DNA of 64,000 nt from Flavobacterium sp. KJJ (GTDB lineage Bacteria; Bacteroidota; Bacteroidia; Flavobacteriales; Flavobacteriaceae). Location of the stretch: assembly GCF_000708595.2 (NCBI RefSeq), contig NZ_JARP01000001.1, positions 620,001 through 684,000 of the forward strand. Reading direction: 5' to 3'. Position numbers and translations under genes: made by a program. The notes under the pieces are model-generated. The model saw only the letters and a program-made list of their open reading frames with translations. It made no database searches and was not told the DNA's origin. Each line of letters starts with the position of its first letter. Position 1 is the first letter of the stretch. Below are positions 1 to 7,232 of the stretch, piece after piece.

Positions 1-45
1 GTTGTTATTTCTAGTTGCAATGACAATAATAAAGCAAAAAAATAA
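1..45 (+). CDS. 3' end of an unidentified gene entering from the left
   Basis: An open frame runs from the window edge to a TAA at 43-45 and reads VVISSCNDNNKAKK. The VVISSC stretch resembles a lipobox, so this could be a very short lipoprotein of the entericidin kind. It could equally be the tail of a longer protein. It is followed at once by a strong hairpin terminator, which supports a real gene end here. No function can be given from 14 residues. Confidence 0.3.
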   Translation, partial: VVISSCNDNNKAKK

Positions 46-53
46 TCATAAAA

Positions 54-81
54 AAAGCCTGATCTCTTTAGATCAGGCTTT
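54..81. terminator. Bidirectional terminator hairpin
   Basis: A perfect 12-bp stem, AAAGCCTGATCT at 54-65 and its complement at 70-81, encloses a CTTT loop. It has an A-run on the left and a T-run on the right. It sits between the gene ending at 45 (+) and the SRPBCC gene ending at 107 (-), so it can serve both convergent transcripts. Confidence 0.85.
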
Positions 82-106
82 CAATTTATAATTCACCATT
101 AATAAA

Positions 107-499
107 TTAAAGCTTTGTCATGTTATTGGCCAAAGTTTCAATGAATTTGCTGATTGGTCCTTTGATCATCATTGCCATCATAGCGTTGAATTCGCCTTCA
201 AAAAATAATTGAACAGCACTTTCTGAATCAGAAATACTATCAATATTCGAAGTCAATGTAAATGGAAGTTTATCGCTCGCTGCACCCAAAACAATTTTGC
301 TTGGTGCTACTTTATCTTTCATTTTTAATTTGATTTCCGGCATCCCTTTTAATCCAAAAATAAAAGAATCCTCGCCAGTTACTTCAAACTTAGCAATATT
401 ATCAGGCATTAATTTTTCAAAATTCTTAACATCAGTCAATAAATCAAATAAATCTTGAGCTGATTTCTGAACAGTTACTTTTGGACTTTCTAAGTTCAT
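107..499 (-). CDS. SRPBCC / START-like family protein
   Basis: A 130-residue cytoplasmic protein with no signal peptide. It has the SRPBCC layout: an N-terminal strand followed by a helix (about 10-35, PKVTVQKSAQDLFDLLTDVK), antiparallel strands, and a long C-terminal helix (about 105-130). This helix-grip fold binds hydrophobic ligands in a cavity. Related small Bacteroidota proteins are uncharacterised, so the ligand is unknown. It ends 26 bp from the terminator at 54-81. The next gene upstream on the same strand is pyrE, 127 bp away across a repeat-rich spacer. The family call is good; the function is open. Confidence 0.8.
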   Translation of the reverse strand: MNLESPKVTVQKSAQDLFDLLTDVKNFEKLMPDNIAKFEVTGEDSFIFGLKGMPEIKLKMKDKVAPSKIVLGAASDKLPFTLTSNIDSISDSESAVQLFFEGEFNAMMAMMIKGPISKFIETLANNMTKL

Positions 500-519
500 A
501 TTGTTTTTTGTTTTTGTTT

Positions 520-550
520 TTTACCGCAAGTGCGCTAAGTTTTTTTAAAG
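520..550. repeat. Partial CGCAAAG-family repeat
   Basis: The stretch TTACCGCAAGTGCGCTAAG (521-539) followed by a T-run closely resembles the left end of the larger element at 4048-4203, which starts TTTACCGCAAAGCACGCAAAG. It looks like a decayed one-ended copy in the spacer between the SRPBCC gene and pyrE. Confidence 0.5.
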
Positions 551-604
551 CTAAATTCCCATAATTTAAAAATCCCAAATTTCAAAAAGAGCGAAGCGAT
601 TTTT

Positions 605-628
605 AAGAATCTAAGAATCTAAGAATCT
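605..628. repeat. Octamer array AAGAATCT x3
   Basis: Three perfect tandem copies lie at 605-612, 613-620 and 621-628. On the minus strand they read AGATTCTT, a frame of CTTAGATT, which belongs to the CTTAGNNN octamer family seen elsewhere in the window. The last copy overlaps the pyrE stop codon (complement of 627-629) by two bases. Confidence 0.85.
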
Positions 629-1271
629 ATTCCACTTCCCAAGTAGAAGGACTAACGCTCCATTCTTGCAAAGTAGATTGCTGATCTTCTGTAATATATT
701 GTTTTTGAACCGCTAGATCCAATAAATTTTCATAATTACTCAATGTATACAAATCGATATTAGCGCCTTTAAAGTTCTCTTCAGCTACATTAAAGCCGTA
801 TGTAAAAATTGCAGCCATTCCTTTAATGTTTGCACCTTCATTGCGTAAAGCTTCTACAGCCATCAAACTGCTGTTTCCTGTGCTGATTAAATCTTCAACA
901 ACTACAACATTTTGTCCTTTTTGTAAAAAACCTTCAACTTGATTTTGTCTTCCGTGTTTTTTTGCTTCTGGACGCACATATACAAAGGGTAAACCAAGGC
1001 TTTCAGCAACCAGCATACCAATTCCAATAGCTCCAGTAGCCACACCAGCAATTACGTCTGGTTTTCCAAACTGTTTTTCAATATTCTTCGCAAACTCATC
1101 TCGAACATAGTTTCGGATGATCGGAAATGAAAGAATTAACCTATTATCGCAATAAATAGGAGATTTCCAACCAGAAGCCCATGTAAAAGGATTTTCGGGA
1201 TTCAATTTAATTGCATTTATTTGCAAAAGCAATTCGGCTGTTTTTTCGGCAGTATCTTTATTAAAAATCAT
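627..1271 (-). CDS. pyrE: Orotate phosphoribosyltransferase
   Basis: This enzyme transfers the phosphoribosyl group of PRPP to orotate to give OMP, the fifth step of de novo pyrimidine synthesis. The 214-residue protein has the typical family length. It shows the PRPP-binding segment VVVVEDLISTGNSS near residues 124-137 (the usual DDLIATGGS region) and the conserved start FTWASGWKSPIYCDNR. The start MIFNKDTAE at 1271 is preferred over an upstream ATG at 1304. The longer form would run through the neighbouring divergent NUDIX start codon and place the promoter box inside the gene. The NUDIX start is only 7 bp away. Confidence 0.93.
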   Translation of the reverse strand: MIFNKDTAEKTAELLLQINAIKLNPENPFTWASGWKSPIYCDNRLILSFPIIRNYVRDEFAKNIEKQFGKPDVIAGVATGAIGIGMLVAESLGLPFVYVRPEAKKHGRQNQVEGFLQKGQNVVVVEDLISTGNSSLMAVEALRNEGANIKGMAAIFTYGFNVAEENFKGANIDLYTLSNYENLLDLAVQKQYITEDQQSTLQEWSVSPSTWEVE

Positions 1272-1275
1272 AATA

Positions 1276-1283
1276 CAAATGTA
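1276..1283 (-). promoter_or_regulatory. Candidate -7 box of pyrE overlapping the NUDIX start codon
   Basis: On the minus strand this reads TACATTTG, a perfect match to the Bacteroidota -7 consensus TAnnTTTG, ending 4 nt before the pyrE ATG. The leader would be nearly absent. The box shares bases with the ATG of the divergent NUDIX gene at 1279. No clear -33 TTG was found. Confidence 0.5.
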
Positions 1284-1887
1284 TAAAGTTTTTGTGAACG
1301 ACAAACCACTTTTTTTGACAAATGAAATCTCGAAAGAAACAGATTTTCAATTGTTCTTGTTAGAAAGTATTGATATAGAACAGCTTATAGTTAAAATGTT
1401 CCAAAATAAAATTCAAAAAGCCTGTTTATATCATCCTGACGAAAGTGAGATTATGAAAACACTCAAAGCCAAAATTCCGGTAAATAAAGCTGGAGGAGGT
1501 TTTGTATACAATAAAAAAGGCGAGGTTTTATTTATCTTCAGAAACGGAAAATGGGATCTTCCGAAGGGCGGAATCGAGAAAGGCGAGGACATCGAAGCCA
1601 CAGCCATGCGAGAGGTTGAAGAAGAAACTGGCGTAAACCAGCTCCGAATTACAAATAAACTTCAAAAAACCTATCACGTTTTTAAACGCAACGGAAAATA
1701 CAAACTCAAAATCACACATTGGTTCGAAATGCAATCTGATTTTGAAGGAATACCGCAAGGACAAATCGAAGAAGGAATTGAAAAAGTAGCCTGGCTAAAC
1801 CCGGAACAAATCAAAGAAGCACTTAAAAATTCTTATGAGAATATCAAGCTTTTGTTTCAAGAAGAAATAAAAGTCAAAGCAGATTAA
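1279..1887 (+). CDS. NUDIX hydrolase
   Basis: NUDIX enzymes hydrolyse nucleoside diphosphates linked to another moiety. The 202-residue protein has a perfect Nudix box GX5EX7REVXEEXGV at residues 97-119 and the usual preceding strand FRNGKWDLPKGG. An N-terminal region of about 65 residues precedes the catalytic domain and is not recognised. Substrate cannot be read from the sequence. The start is fixed by the 7-bp gap to divergent pyrE. A possible -7 box TATCTTTA lies at 1253-1260 inside pyrE. Confidence 0.9.
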   Translation: MYKVFVNDKPLFLTNEISKETDFQLFLLESIDIEQLIVKMFQNKIQKACLYHPDESEIMKTLKAKIPVNKAGGGFVYNKKGEVLFIFRNGKWDLPKGGIEKGEDIEATAMREVEEETGVNQLRITNKLQKTYHVFKRNGKYKLKITHWFEMQSDFEGIPQGQIEEGIEKVAWLNPEQIKEALKNSYENIKLLFQEEIKVKAD

Positions 1888-1897
1888 AAAGAAAAAT

Positions 1898-1920
1898 CTC
1901 AGCACTTAGCATCTTACCAA
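1898..1920. repeat. Octamer array of the CTTAGNAN family
   Basis: The units are CTCAGCA, CTTAGCAT and CTTACCAA at 7- and 8-bp pitch. The array begins 11 bp after the NUDIX stop codon. It matches the arrays at 8556, 26720 and 63417. Confidence 0.7.
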
Positions 1921-1936
1921 TAATGGCGTGCCACCA

Positions 1937-1985
1937 TTTACAAAAAGACCCAATAAACTTTGCGTTCATTGGGTCTTTTTGTAAA
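1937..1985. terminator. Terminator hairpin with an 18-bp perfect stem
   Basis: The arms are TTTACAAAAAGACCCAAT (1937-1954) and its exact complement (1968-1985), with a 13-nt loop. Both arms carry A/T-runs, so it can stop transcription in both directions between the convergent NUDIX and M14 peptidase genes. Confidence 0.85.
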
Positions 1986-1987
1986 TG

Positions 1988-2045
1988 CTGTCGGGCTATC
2001 CGCACTGCTTCGGCAGTTAGCTTCTATCCCTCACGCGGAGCTGCA
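1988..2045. repeat. GC-rich structured block with a TTCG tetraloop
   Basis: This block is clearly richer in GC than its surroundings. It contains nested inverted pairs: TCCGC (1999-2003) with GCGGA (2035-2039), and inside them ACTGC-TTCG-GCAGT (2004-2017). It resembles the dispersed structured repeats of Flavobacterium spacers, but no second copy lies in this window, so its family is uncertain. Confidence 0.45.
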
Positions 2046-2060
2046 CTTTGTGTAATTTTT

Positions 2061-2095
2061 GTTTCAGGTTTCAAGTTTAAAGTTTCAAGTTTTGT
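2061..2095. repeat. Heptamer array GTTTCAN, five units
   Basis: Successive 7-bp units are GTTTCAG, GTTTCAA, GTTTAAA, GTTTCAA and GTTTTGT at exact pitch. The same heptamer family occurs near 4011, 4215, 9572 and 59411-59577. Confidence 0.8.
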
Positions 2096-2210
2096 TAGTG
2101 TAAAGTCCCTTTCACGCCAACTGATGAAATTTATATTGTTGAATGTTTTAAGAAAAATATATTTACTTTTTTCTAGCTTGTCAAAGTTAAAACTGAAAGA
2201 TAATCGTAAC

Positions 2211-2235
2211 AGCTTTGCGAACTTTGCGGTTAAAA
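2211..2235. repeat. CTTTGCG repeat fragment
   Basis: GCTTTGCGAACTTTGCGG repeats a CTTTGCG core at 9-bp pitch and ends in an A-run, directly before the M14 peptidase stop codon at 2241. It matches the right ends of the elements at 4048-4203 and 63291-63410. Confidence 0.6.
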
Positions 2236-2240
2236 AAAAA

Positions 2241-3968
2241 CTACAAAATACGATAAACAGGATATTGCAAATGCGCCTTTTCATAATAAACGGAATGTTT
2301 GTAAATCCAGTCCAGCTGCGCTTCAGGATTTTTAGCAAACTCAGCATCAATATGTTTTTTAGCCTCAAGTTCCGCTTTCAAAGCTGGATTTTCTTTTAAA
2401 AGTTTTGCGGCTGTATCTTCAAAAATATATTCTGAATAATGTTCTTTTTGCTGTAAAATGGGATCGAAGAAATTCCAATTAAAAAATGAATCAACACCTT
2501 CTGGTTCAAAAACTTCAACTAAATATTTTACACCCTTTTGGTTTGTCGGAACAAGATAATCTCCTTTGGCAAAAGCCATTTTTACAATCTTAGAAGTTAC
2601 AGTTGTATTTCTGTGCAAATAATGCCCTTCGTAGGCAGACTGAACCGTTTTAAAATCTGCTATTTTATAACTTTCCACTTGTATAATGGTATCATTTTTA
2701 AGTTGAGAAAATGCAATGTTATTATTTTTTAAAATGTCAATAATATTCCAATATCCACTCGGTATGATATAAGCAGATGGGATAACAACATCTTTTAGTG
2801 ATTTGAATTCTTTTATATACGGAACATCTTTTTTATAAGGTTTGCTTCGGTCATAATATAAACGATTTCCAGTTGTGGCGTCGCTCTTTTTATAACTTGC
2901 TTCATAGCCTAAAAATGAAAAAGTAGTAGCCTTTGTACTGTCTAATTCCCATTGCAAGGTATATGGTTTTCTTGGTTGATATTGTTCGAGATTTTTAACT
3001 CTGAGTTCTTTGATCTTTTGATAATTAGCTTCGGTAAAATCCAAAGTCGATTTCATGTATTCATATGTCATTTTTACACGTTCAGCATATTTTTTTAACA
3101 TGTGAGTTTCCACCACGAATCCAATCGTATTAAACAAAGAAGTATAACCCGTAGTATATCGCGGACTATCAACAAATTGCCCAAAACCTTTGTCTGGAGT
3201 ATCTTTAAAAGAATCGACATAAGGCGTTGTTTCGATTTTCTTTTTCTGCAGATCTTTTACCAAAGCAGGCATCATTTCATTATTCATAAAATCACCCAAA
3301 ACAGATCCTAATTTGTTGTGCTCCGTCATGATATAAGTCAGTTTGTATTGATAATCAGAACCGTTGCTTACGTGATTATCAATAAAAACATCGGCATTTA
3401 TTTTCTGAAAAATCTCCACAAAACTCTTTGTATTTCGGGTATCCGATTTTATTAAATCCCGGTTCAAATCATAGTTTCTCGCATTTCCTCTAAAACCATA
3501 AATTTCAGGTCCGTCTTGGTTGGCGCGAGTTGTAGAATTTCGGTTTAAAGCGCCTCCAATATTATAAACCGGAATGCAAACTAGTACAGTGTTTTTTGGT
3601 GCTTTTAGTTTTCCAATGGCTAAATCTCTGTAGAATTGCATTGTAGCGTCGATTCCGTCTGGCTCTCCAGCATGGATTCCGTTATTGACAAAAAGAACGG
3701 CTTTGGTTTTTTGAATTTTGTCAAAATCAAATGTTGCATCTGGATTAAAAGTTACCATATGCAGAGGTTCGCCAGAATCTGTCAATCCCATTTCCTTAAT
3801 CTGAATCGTGGGAAAATCATTGGCTAAAAGCTTAAAATAAGCAATAGTTTCTTGATAAGAAGCTGATTGATTTCCGTTTCCCTTTTCAAAAAAAGTATCG
3901 TATTTTTTATTGTTTTGGGCAAAAGTAGTTATGGTGAAAAGTGAAATGAGAAAGGTAAAAAGTTTCAT
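2241..3968 (-). CDS. Secreted M14-family zinc carboxypeptidase
   Basis: A 575-residue protein with a Sec signal peptide (about 1-17, ending TTFAQ). M14 enzymes are zinc carboxypeptidases. The zinc ligands are visible: H99 and E102 in NNGIHAGEPDG and H199 in FIDNHVSNG. E287 in GFVVETHML fits the catalytic glutamate. A C-terminal extension of about 200 residues after the catalytic domain is typical of the Bacteroidota subgroup and unassigned. The protein is probably periplasmic or extracellular and acts on peptides for nutrition. It is monocistronic, with a -7 box upstream and repeat-filled spacers on both sides. Confidence 0.88.
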   Translation of the reverse strand: MKLFTFLISLFTITTFAQNNKKYDTFFEKGNGNQSASYQETIAYFKLLANDFPTIQIKEMGLTDSGEPLHMVTFNPDATFDFDKIQKTKAVLFVNNGIHAGEPDGIDATMQFYRDLAIGKLKAPKNTVLVCIPVYNIGGALNRNSTTRANQDGPEIYGFRGNARNYDLNRDLIKSDTRNTKSFVEIFQKINADVFIDNHVSNGSDYQYKLTYIMTEHNKLGSVLGDFMNNEMMPALVKDLQKKKIETTPYVDSFKDTPDKGFGQFVDSPRYTTGYTSLFNTIGFVVETHMLKKYAERVKMTYEYMKSTLDFTEANYQKIKELRVKNLEQYQPRKPYTLQWELDSTKATTFSFLGYEASYKKSDATTGNRLYYDRSKPYKKDVPYIKEFKSLKDVVIPSAYIIPSGYWNIIDILKNNNIAFSQLKNDTIIQVESYKIADFKTVQSAYEGHYLHRNTTVTSKIVKMAFAKGDYLVPTNQKGVKYLVEVFEPEGVDSFFNWNFFDPILQQKEHYSEYIFEDTAAKLLKENPALKAELEAKKHIDAEFAKNPEAQLDWIYKHSVYYEKAHLQYPVYRIL

Positions 3969-3991
3969 GGTTTTAGATTTAATATAAAATT

Positions 3992-3999
3992 CAAATATA
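3992..3999 (-). promoter_or_regulatory. Candidate -7 box of the M14 peptidase
   Basis: On the minus strand this reads TATATTTG, a perfect TAnnTTTG. It lies 23 bp before the ATG at 3968, which would give a leader of about 17 nt. A -33 TTG at 17-23 bp is not evident. Confidence 0.5.
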
Positions 4000-4010
4000 A
4001 AGTTTTATTT

Positions 4011-4236
4011 GTTTCAGGTTGAAGTAGGAGTAGAGCAACTTTGTCATTTTACCGCAAAGCACGCAAAGTTTATTTTACTATATAGCTTTTATAAAAGACA
4101 AAGTTCGCAAAGCTTTGTGAATATAACTTTGTGACTTCTCGGCTTTGCGAGATTAAATAAAAAATCTTTGCGAACTTTGCGTGATCTTTGTCTTTGCGGT
4201 AAAGCACTTGAAACCTGAAACAAGAAAACCTGAAAC
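4011..4236. repeat. Nested palindromic element: GTTTCAG ends around a CGCAAAG core
   Basis: The core, 4048-4203, has 12-bp perfect terminal inverted repeats (TTTACCGCAAAG and CTTTGCGGTAAA). Inside are several inverted CGCAAAG/CTTTGCG copies, for example ACGCAAAG near 4061 and CTTTGCGAACTTTGCG near 4176. Outside the core, GTTTCAG at 4011-4017 faces CTGAAAC at 4215-4221 and 4230-4236. The element fills most of the 293-bp spacer between the divergent M14 peptidase and helicase genes and contains no gene. Confidence 0.75.
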
Positions 4237-4249
4237 AACTTTTTTTCGC

Positions 4250-4257
4250 TACTTTTG
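4250..4257 (+). promoter_or_regulatory. Candidate -7 box of the DbpA-like helicase
   Basis: TACTTTTG is a perfect TAnnTTTG and ends only 4 nt before the ATG at 4262. If used, the transcript would start at or next to the start codon. It supports 4262 as the start rather than an in-frame ATG at 4181 inside the repeat element. Confidence 0.5.
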
Positions 4258-4261
4258 CAAA

Positions 4262-5611
4262 ATGAATAAAAATCACCATTCCAACAATATACTTTCGAAT
4301 TTAGGAATTGAAAGCCTAAACGAAATGCAAGAAGTTGCTCAAGATGCAATTTTAAATGATAACAATATTTTGCTTCTTTCTCCAACAGGATCCGGAAAAA
4401 CATTGGCTTTTTTGCTTCCAGTTTTAGAATTATTACAGCCTGAAATACTTTCAGTTCAATGTTTAATTTTAGTGCCTTCGCGCGAATTGGGTCTGCAGAT
4501 CGAGCAGGTTTGGAAAAAAATGGGAACTCAATATAAAGTGAACATCTGTTATGGTGGACACTCAATTGATACCGAAATTAAAAATTTGAGCAATCCACCA
4601 GCAGTTTTGATAGGAACTCCAGGCAGAATAGCAGATCATATTGACCGAGATACTTTTCGTACAGATAAAATTCAGACTTTAATTTTAGATGAATTTGACA
4701 AATCACTGCAATTGGGCTTCCATGAGCAAATGTCTTATATTATTGGAAAATTAACGAAGCTGAACAAACGTGTTTTGGTTTCAGCAACATCAGATATTGA
4801 AATTCCGAGATATACGCGAGTGATAAATCCGACCGTTTTAGATTTTATTCCAGAGGAAGAAGAAAAAGCGAATCTTTCGATGAAAATGATTGTTTCGCCA
4901 GCCAAAGACAAATTAGGACGTTTGTTCAACCTTATTTGTTCTCTAAAATCGGAGTCGGCTATTATTTTCTGTAATCATCGTGATGCTGCAGAACGCATTA
5001 GTGACACATTAAACGAAAAAGGCATTTACGCGACGTATTATCATGGTGGAATGGATCAAGACGAGCGTGAGCGCGCTTTGATTCAGTTTAGAAATGGAAG
5101 TATGAGTTACTTAATTACAACTGATTTAGCGGCTCGTGGATTGGATATTCCTGAAATGAAACATGTAATTCATTATCACTTACCGCTTAAAGAAGATGAA
5201 TTTACGCATCGTAATGGTCGTACAGCACGTATGCAGGCTTCTGGAACGGCGTATATTATCATCCACGAAAGTGAAAAAAAATTAGATTATATCGACTACG
5301 AAATGGATGTGCTGAAAGTAGACGACGCAACCACTTTACCGAAACCACCGGAATATCAAACCATTTATATTAGTGGCGGAAAGAAAACAAAACTGAATAA
5401 AATTGATATTGTTGGATTCTTCTCTCAAAAAGGAAAACTTGAAAAAGGCGATTTAGGTTTAATCGAAGTTAAAGATTTTATTTCGTTTGCAGCAGTAAGA
5501 TACAATAAGGTAAAAGATCTGCTGAAAAATATCAAAGACGAAAAAATGAAAGGCAAGAAATTCAAAATTGAAGTCGCCAGAAAAGTGGTAAAGAAAGAGG
5601 AAGAAAGATAG
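4262..5611 (+). CDS. DbpA-like DEAD-box RNA helicase with a DEFD motif
   Basis: DEAD-box helicases use ATP to remodel RNA. The 449-residue protein shows motif I SPTGSGKT (40-47), motif II DEFD (143-146), SAT (174-176), and HRNGRTAR (316-323). After the core comes a domain of about 70 residues (about 368-441) that fits the DbpA RNA-binding domain, which in E. coli binds 23S rRNA hairpin 92. A role in 50S ribosome assembly is therefore likely. Motif II is DEFD instead of DEAD, an unusual third position. The start MNKNHHSN at 4262 is chosen because the -7 box is immediately upstream. Confidence 0.88.
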   Translation: MNKNHHSNNILSNLGIESLNEMQEVAQDAILNDNNILLLSPTGSGKTLAFLLPVLELLQPEILSVQCLILVPSRELGLQIEQVWKKMGTQYKVNICYGGHSIDTEIKNLSNPPAVLIGTPGRIADHIDRDTFRTDKIQTLILDEFDKSLQLGFHEQMSYIIGKLTKLNKRVLVSATSDIEIPRYTRVINPTVLDFIPEEEEKANLSMKMIVSPAKDKLGRLFNLICSLKSESAIIFCNHRDAAERISDTLNEKGIYATYYHGGMDQDERERALIQFRNGSMSYLITTDLAARGLDIPEMKHVIHYHLPLKEDEFTHRNGRTARMQASGTAYIIIHESEKKLDYIDYEMDVLKVDDATTLPKPPEYQTIYISGGKKTKLNKIDIVGFFSQKGKLEKGDLGLIEVKDFISFAAVRYNKVKDLLKNIKDEKMKGKKFKIEVARKVVKKEEER

Positions 5612-5956
5612 TTTTTTTGTAGGATCGATCGTGTTTGAGGTTTTTTTAGCCTAAATCACGAGTAAAATTCATTACTTTTTTAAGCTCAAAAAAGCTATTT
5701 TGTAATTAAATATTTACAATATTAAACCATTTTGATCGGTTAGGATTCCTGAATTTTGGTCGATTTATAACTTAAATTATTGAATAAAATTTATTTAATT
5801 TGTTGTAATTCAACATTTTATCTGTTGATTTTCTTGGCTTTAAAGCAATTGTAAACACCAATCTTAATTTTTTGTTAATAAATTAACGAATAGGACTTTA
5901 ATTTATCATAATTTCTGCGTTTATTGTGCTAGTAAATAATAAACCCCAAATTAATT
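5612..5956. other. 345-bp AT-rich spacer without a recognised feature
   Basis: I see no gene, no convincing terminator and no clear TAnnTTTG promoter here. The stretch is very AT-rich. It must hold the 3' end of the helicase transcript and the promoter of the small exported protein at 5957, but neither can be placed with confidence. Confidence 0.5.
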
Positions 5957-6403
5957 ATGAAAAGAATTATTACGATTGCCATTTTGTTGGTTAGTGTTGT
6001 GTCTTTCGCACAAATTAAAGTTATCGAAACTGTACCGGTTGAAAAATTAGGAAAAGTAAATAACAACTACATTCAAAAAATTGGAGATGAATATACTGTA
6101 TATTACACAAGTATTCAAAACGATGATGAAGGGTCAACTTTAAGAAAGTTTACTTTTAAAAATGTTAATAATGATTATGCAAGTCTTTACAGTATTATCA
6201 TGAATGGTTTTGGCGCAAATCCTTTGTATGATATTAAATTAGAATTGCCTAATAATTTCATTTGGCTGCACTACACAGGAAGTGTTATTCCAGAAAAAGC
6301 TACAGTTCAGTTTATGGTTTCAAGTAAAGAAGCTTCTGCAGCAACAAGCAGTATTTCTGAGCCATTTGTAAAAGATCAGATCAATAAATTATTTCAAAAA
6401 TAA
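5957..6403 (+). CDS. Small exported protein of unknown function
   Basis: A 148-residue protein that begins MKRIITIAILLVSVVSFAQ, a clear Sec signal peptide cleaved near residue 19, so the mature protein is periplasmic or exposed. The rest is mostly predicted beta strand with no cysteines, metal motif or lipobox. I do not recognise a family. It is a single gene followed by a strong terminator shared with the convergent PhnA gene. Confidence 0.75.
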   Translation: MKRIITIAILLVSVVSFAQIKVIETVPVEKLGKVNNNYIQKIGDEYTVYYTSIQNDDEGSTLRKFTFKNVNNDYASLYSIIMNGFGANPLYDIKLELPNNFIWLHYTGSVIPEKATVQFMVSSKEASAATSSISEPFVKDQINKLFQK

Positions 6404-6462
6404 TTTTCAGTTTCAGGTTTTTATTGTTTTAAGTAAAAACCCTAATGAAATTTCAATACAAT

Positions 6463-6495
6463 AAAAAGGCTATTCAAATTTTGAATAGCCTTTTT
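6463..6495. terminator. Bidirectional terminator hairpin
   Basis: AAAAAGGCTATTCAAA (6463-6478) pairs with its complement at 6480-6495. The flanks are A-rich on the left and T-rich on the right. It serves the exported protein (+) and the PhnA-type gene (-), which ends at 6547. Confidence 0.85.
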
Positions 6496-6546
6496 TAATT
6501 ACAGTATTTTCTATCATTGAACAGTGTGAAAACTGAGACGAGAAAC

Positions 6547-7125
6547 TTAAATTTTCTTCACATATTGTGTAATAATCACAATCTGCTGGCCATCTACCTT
6601 TCCTTCAATATATTCAGCGTTTTCGTGATCTAGACGGATGTTTCGAACGGCAGTTCCTTGTTTAGCAACCATGCTTGATCCTTTTACTTTTAGATCTTTG
6701 ATTAAAACTACAGAATCTCCATGTTCTAAAATTACACCATTGCTGTCACGGTGAACCAGTTTGTTTTCGTCGTCTTCGCCTTCGCCAGTTGCTTGTGCCC
6801 AAGCCAAAGTATCTTCGTCTAAATACATCATATCAAGCAATTCTTGTGGCCAGCCTGCAGCGCGCAAACGGCTGAGCATTCTCCAAGCTACCACTTGTAC
6901 GGCTGTATTTTCATTCCACATGCTGTCATTAAGACATCTCCAGTGATTTAAATCGACATTATCAGGGTTTTCAATTTGGTCAATACAAGTATTGCACGCC
7001 AAAATACTTTCGTCAAGTCCACCTTTTTTTGTTGGCAATACTTGATATACTTTTAGGTTTTCTTCGGCGCCACAAAGTTCGCATTTAGATCCGCTTCGTT
7101 TGTTTAATTCTCTTTCGATGCTCAT
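6547..7125 (-). CDS. PhnA/YjdM-type zinc-ribbon protein
   Basis: A 192-residue cytoplasmic protein. The N-terminal zinc ribbon has C15/C18 (CELCG) and C44/C47 (CNTC). The C-terminal part (about 125-192) contains the conserved run RDSNGVILEHGDSVVLIKDL of the PhnA/YjdM family. Despite the old name, this family is not a proven phosphonate enzyme; its role is uncertain. A possible -7 box TAATTTCG (minus strand, 7147-7154) lies 21 bp upstream of the start. The gene stands alone between two convergent or divergent neighbours. Confidence 0.85.
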   Translation of the reverse strand: MSIERELNKRSGSKCELCGAEENLKVYQVLPTKKGGLDESILACNTCIDQIENPDNVDLNHWRCLNDSMWNENTAVQVVAWRMLSRLRAAGWPQELLDMMYLDEDTLAWAQATGEGEDDENKLVHRDSNGVILEHGDSVVLIKDLKVKGSSMVAKQGTAVRNIRLDHENAEYIEGKVDGQQIVIITQYVKKI

Positions 7126-7232
7126 TATTTTGTTTTATTTAAAATGCGAAATTACTTATAATTTGCTTCGCCTGCAAGTTTATGTTTTGGGTGTTTCTTA
7201 CTGATTTTGCGTGTTGAAACGGATGTTGCTTT

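Larger units (their letters stand above)
1888..2240. other. Repeat-rich 353-bp spacer between convergent genes
   Basis: No gene is supported here. The spacer between the NUDIX gene (+) and the M14 peptidase (-) holds, in order: an octamer array (1898-1920), a strong terminator (1937-1985), a GC-rich structured block (1988-2045), a heptamer array (2061-2095) and a CTTTGCG-type repeat (2211-2235). Open frames crossing it on either strand have no recognisable protein and are built from these repeats. Confidence 0.75.

Noticed and set aside
1272..1304. Earlier pyrE start at 1304
   Set aside because: It would overlap the divergent NUDIX gene and place a -7 box inside the gene.
2024..2368. Open frame on the minus strand of about 114 codons
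   Set aside because: It overlaps the end of the M14 gene in another frame and is made of repeat translations.
1923..2399. Open frame on the plus strand of about 158 codons
   Set aside because: It runs through repeats and the antisense of the M14 peptidase gene, with no recognised domain and no promoter.
4089..4565. Minus-strand open frame across the helicase start
   Set aside because: It is antisense to the well-supported helicase gene and lies in the repeat element; no family similarity.
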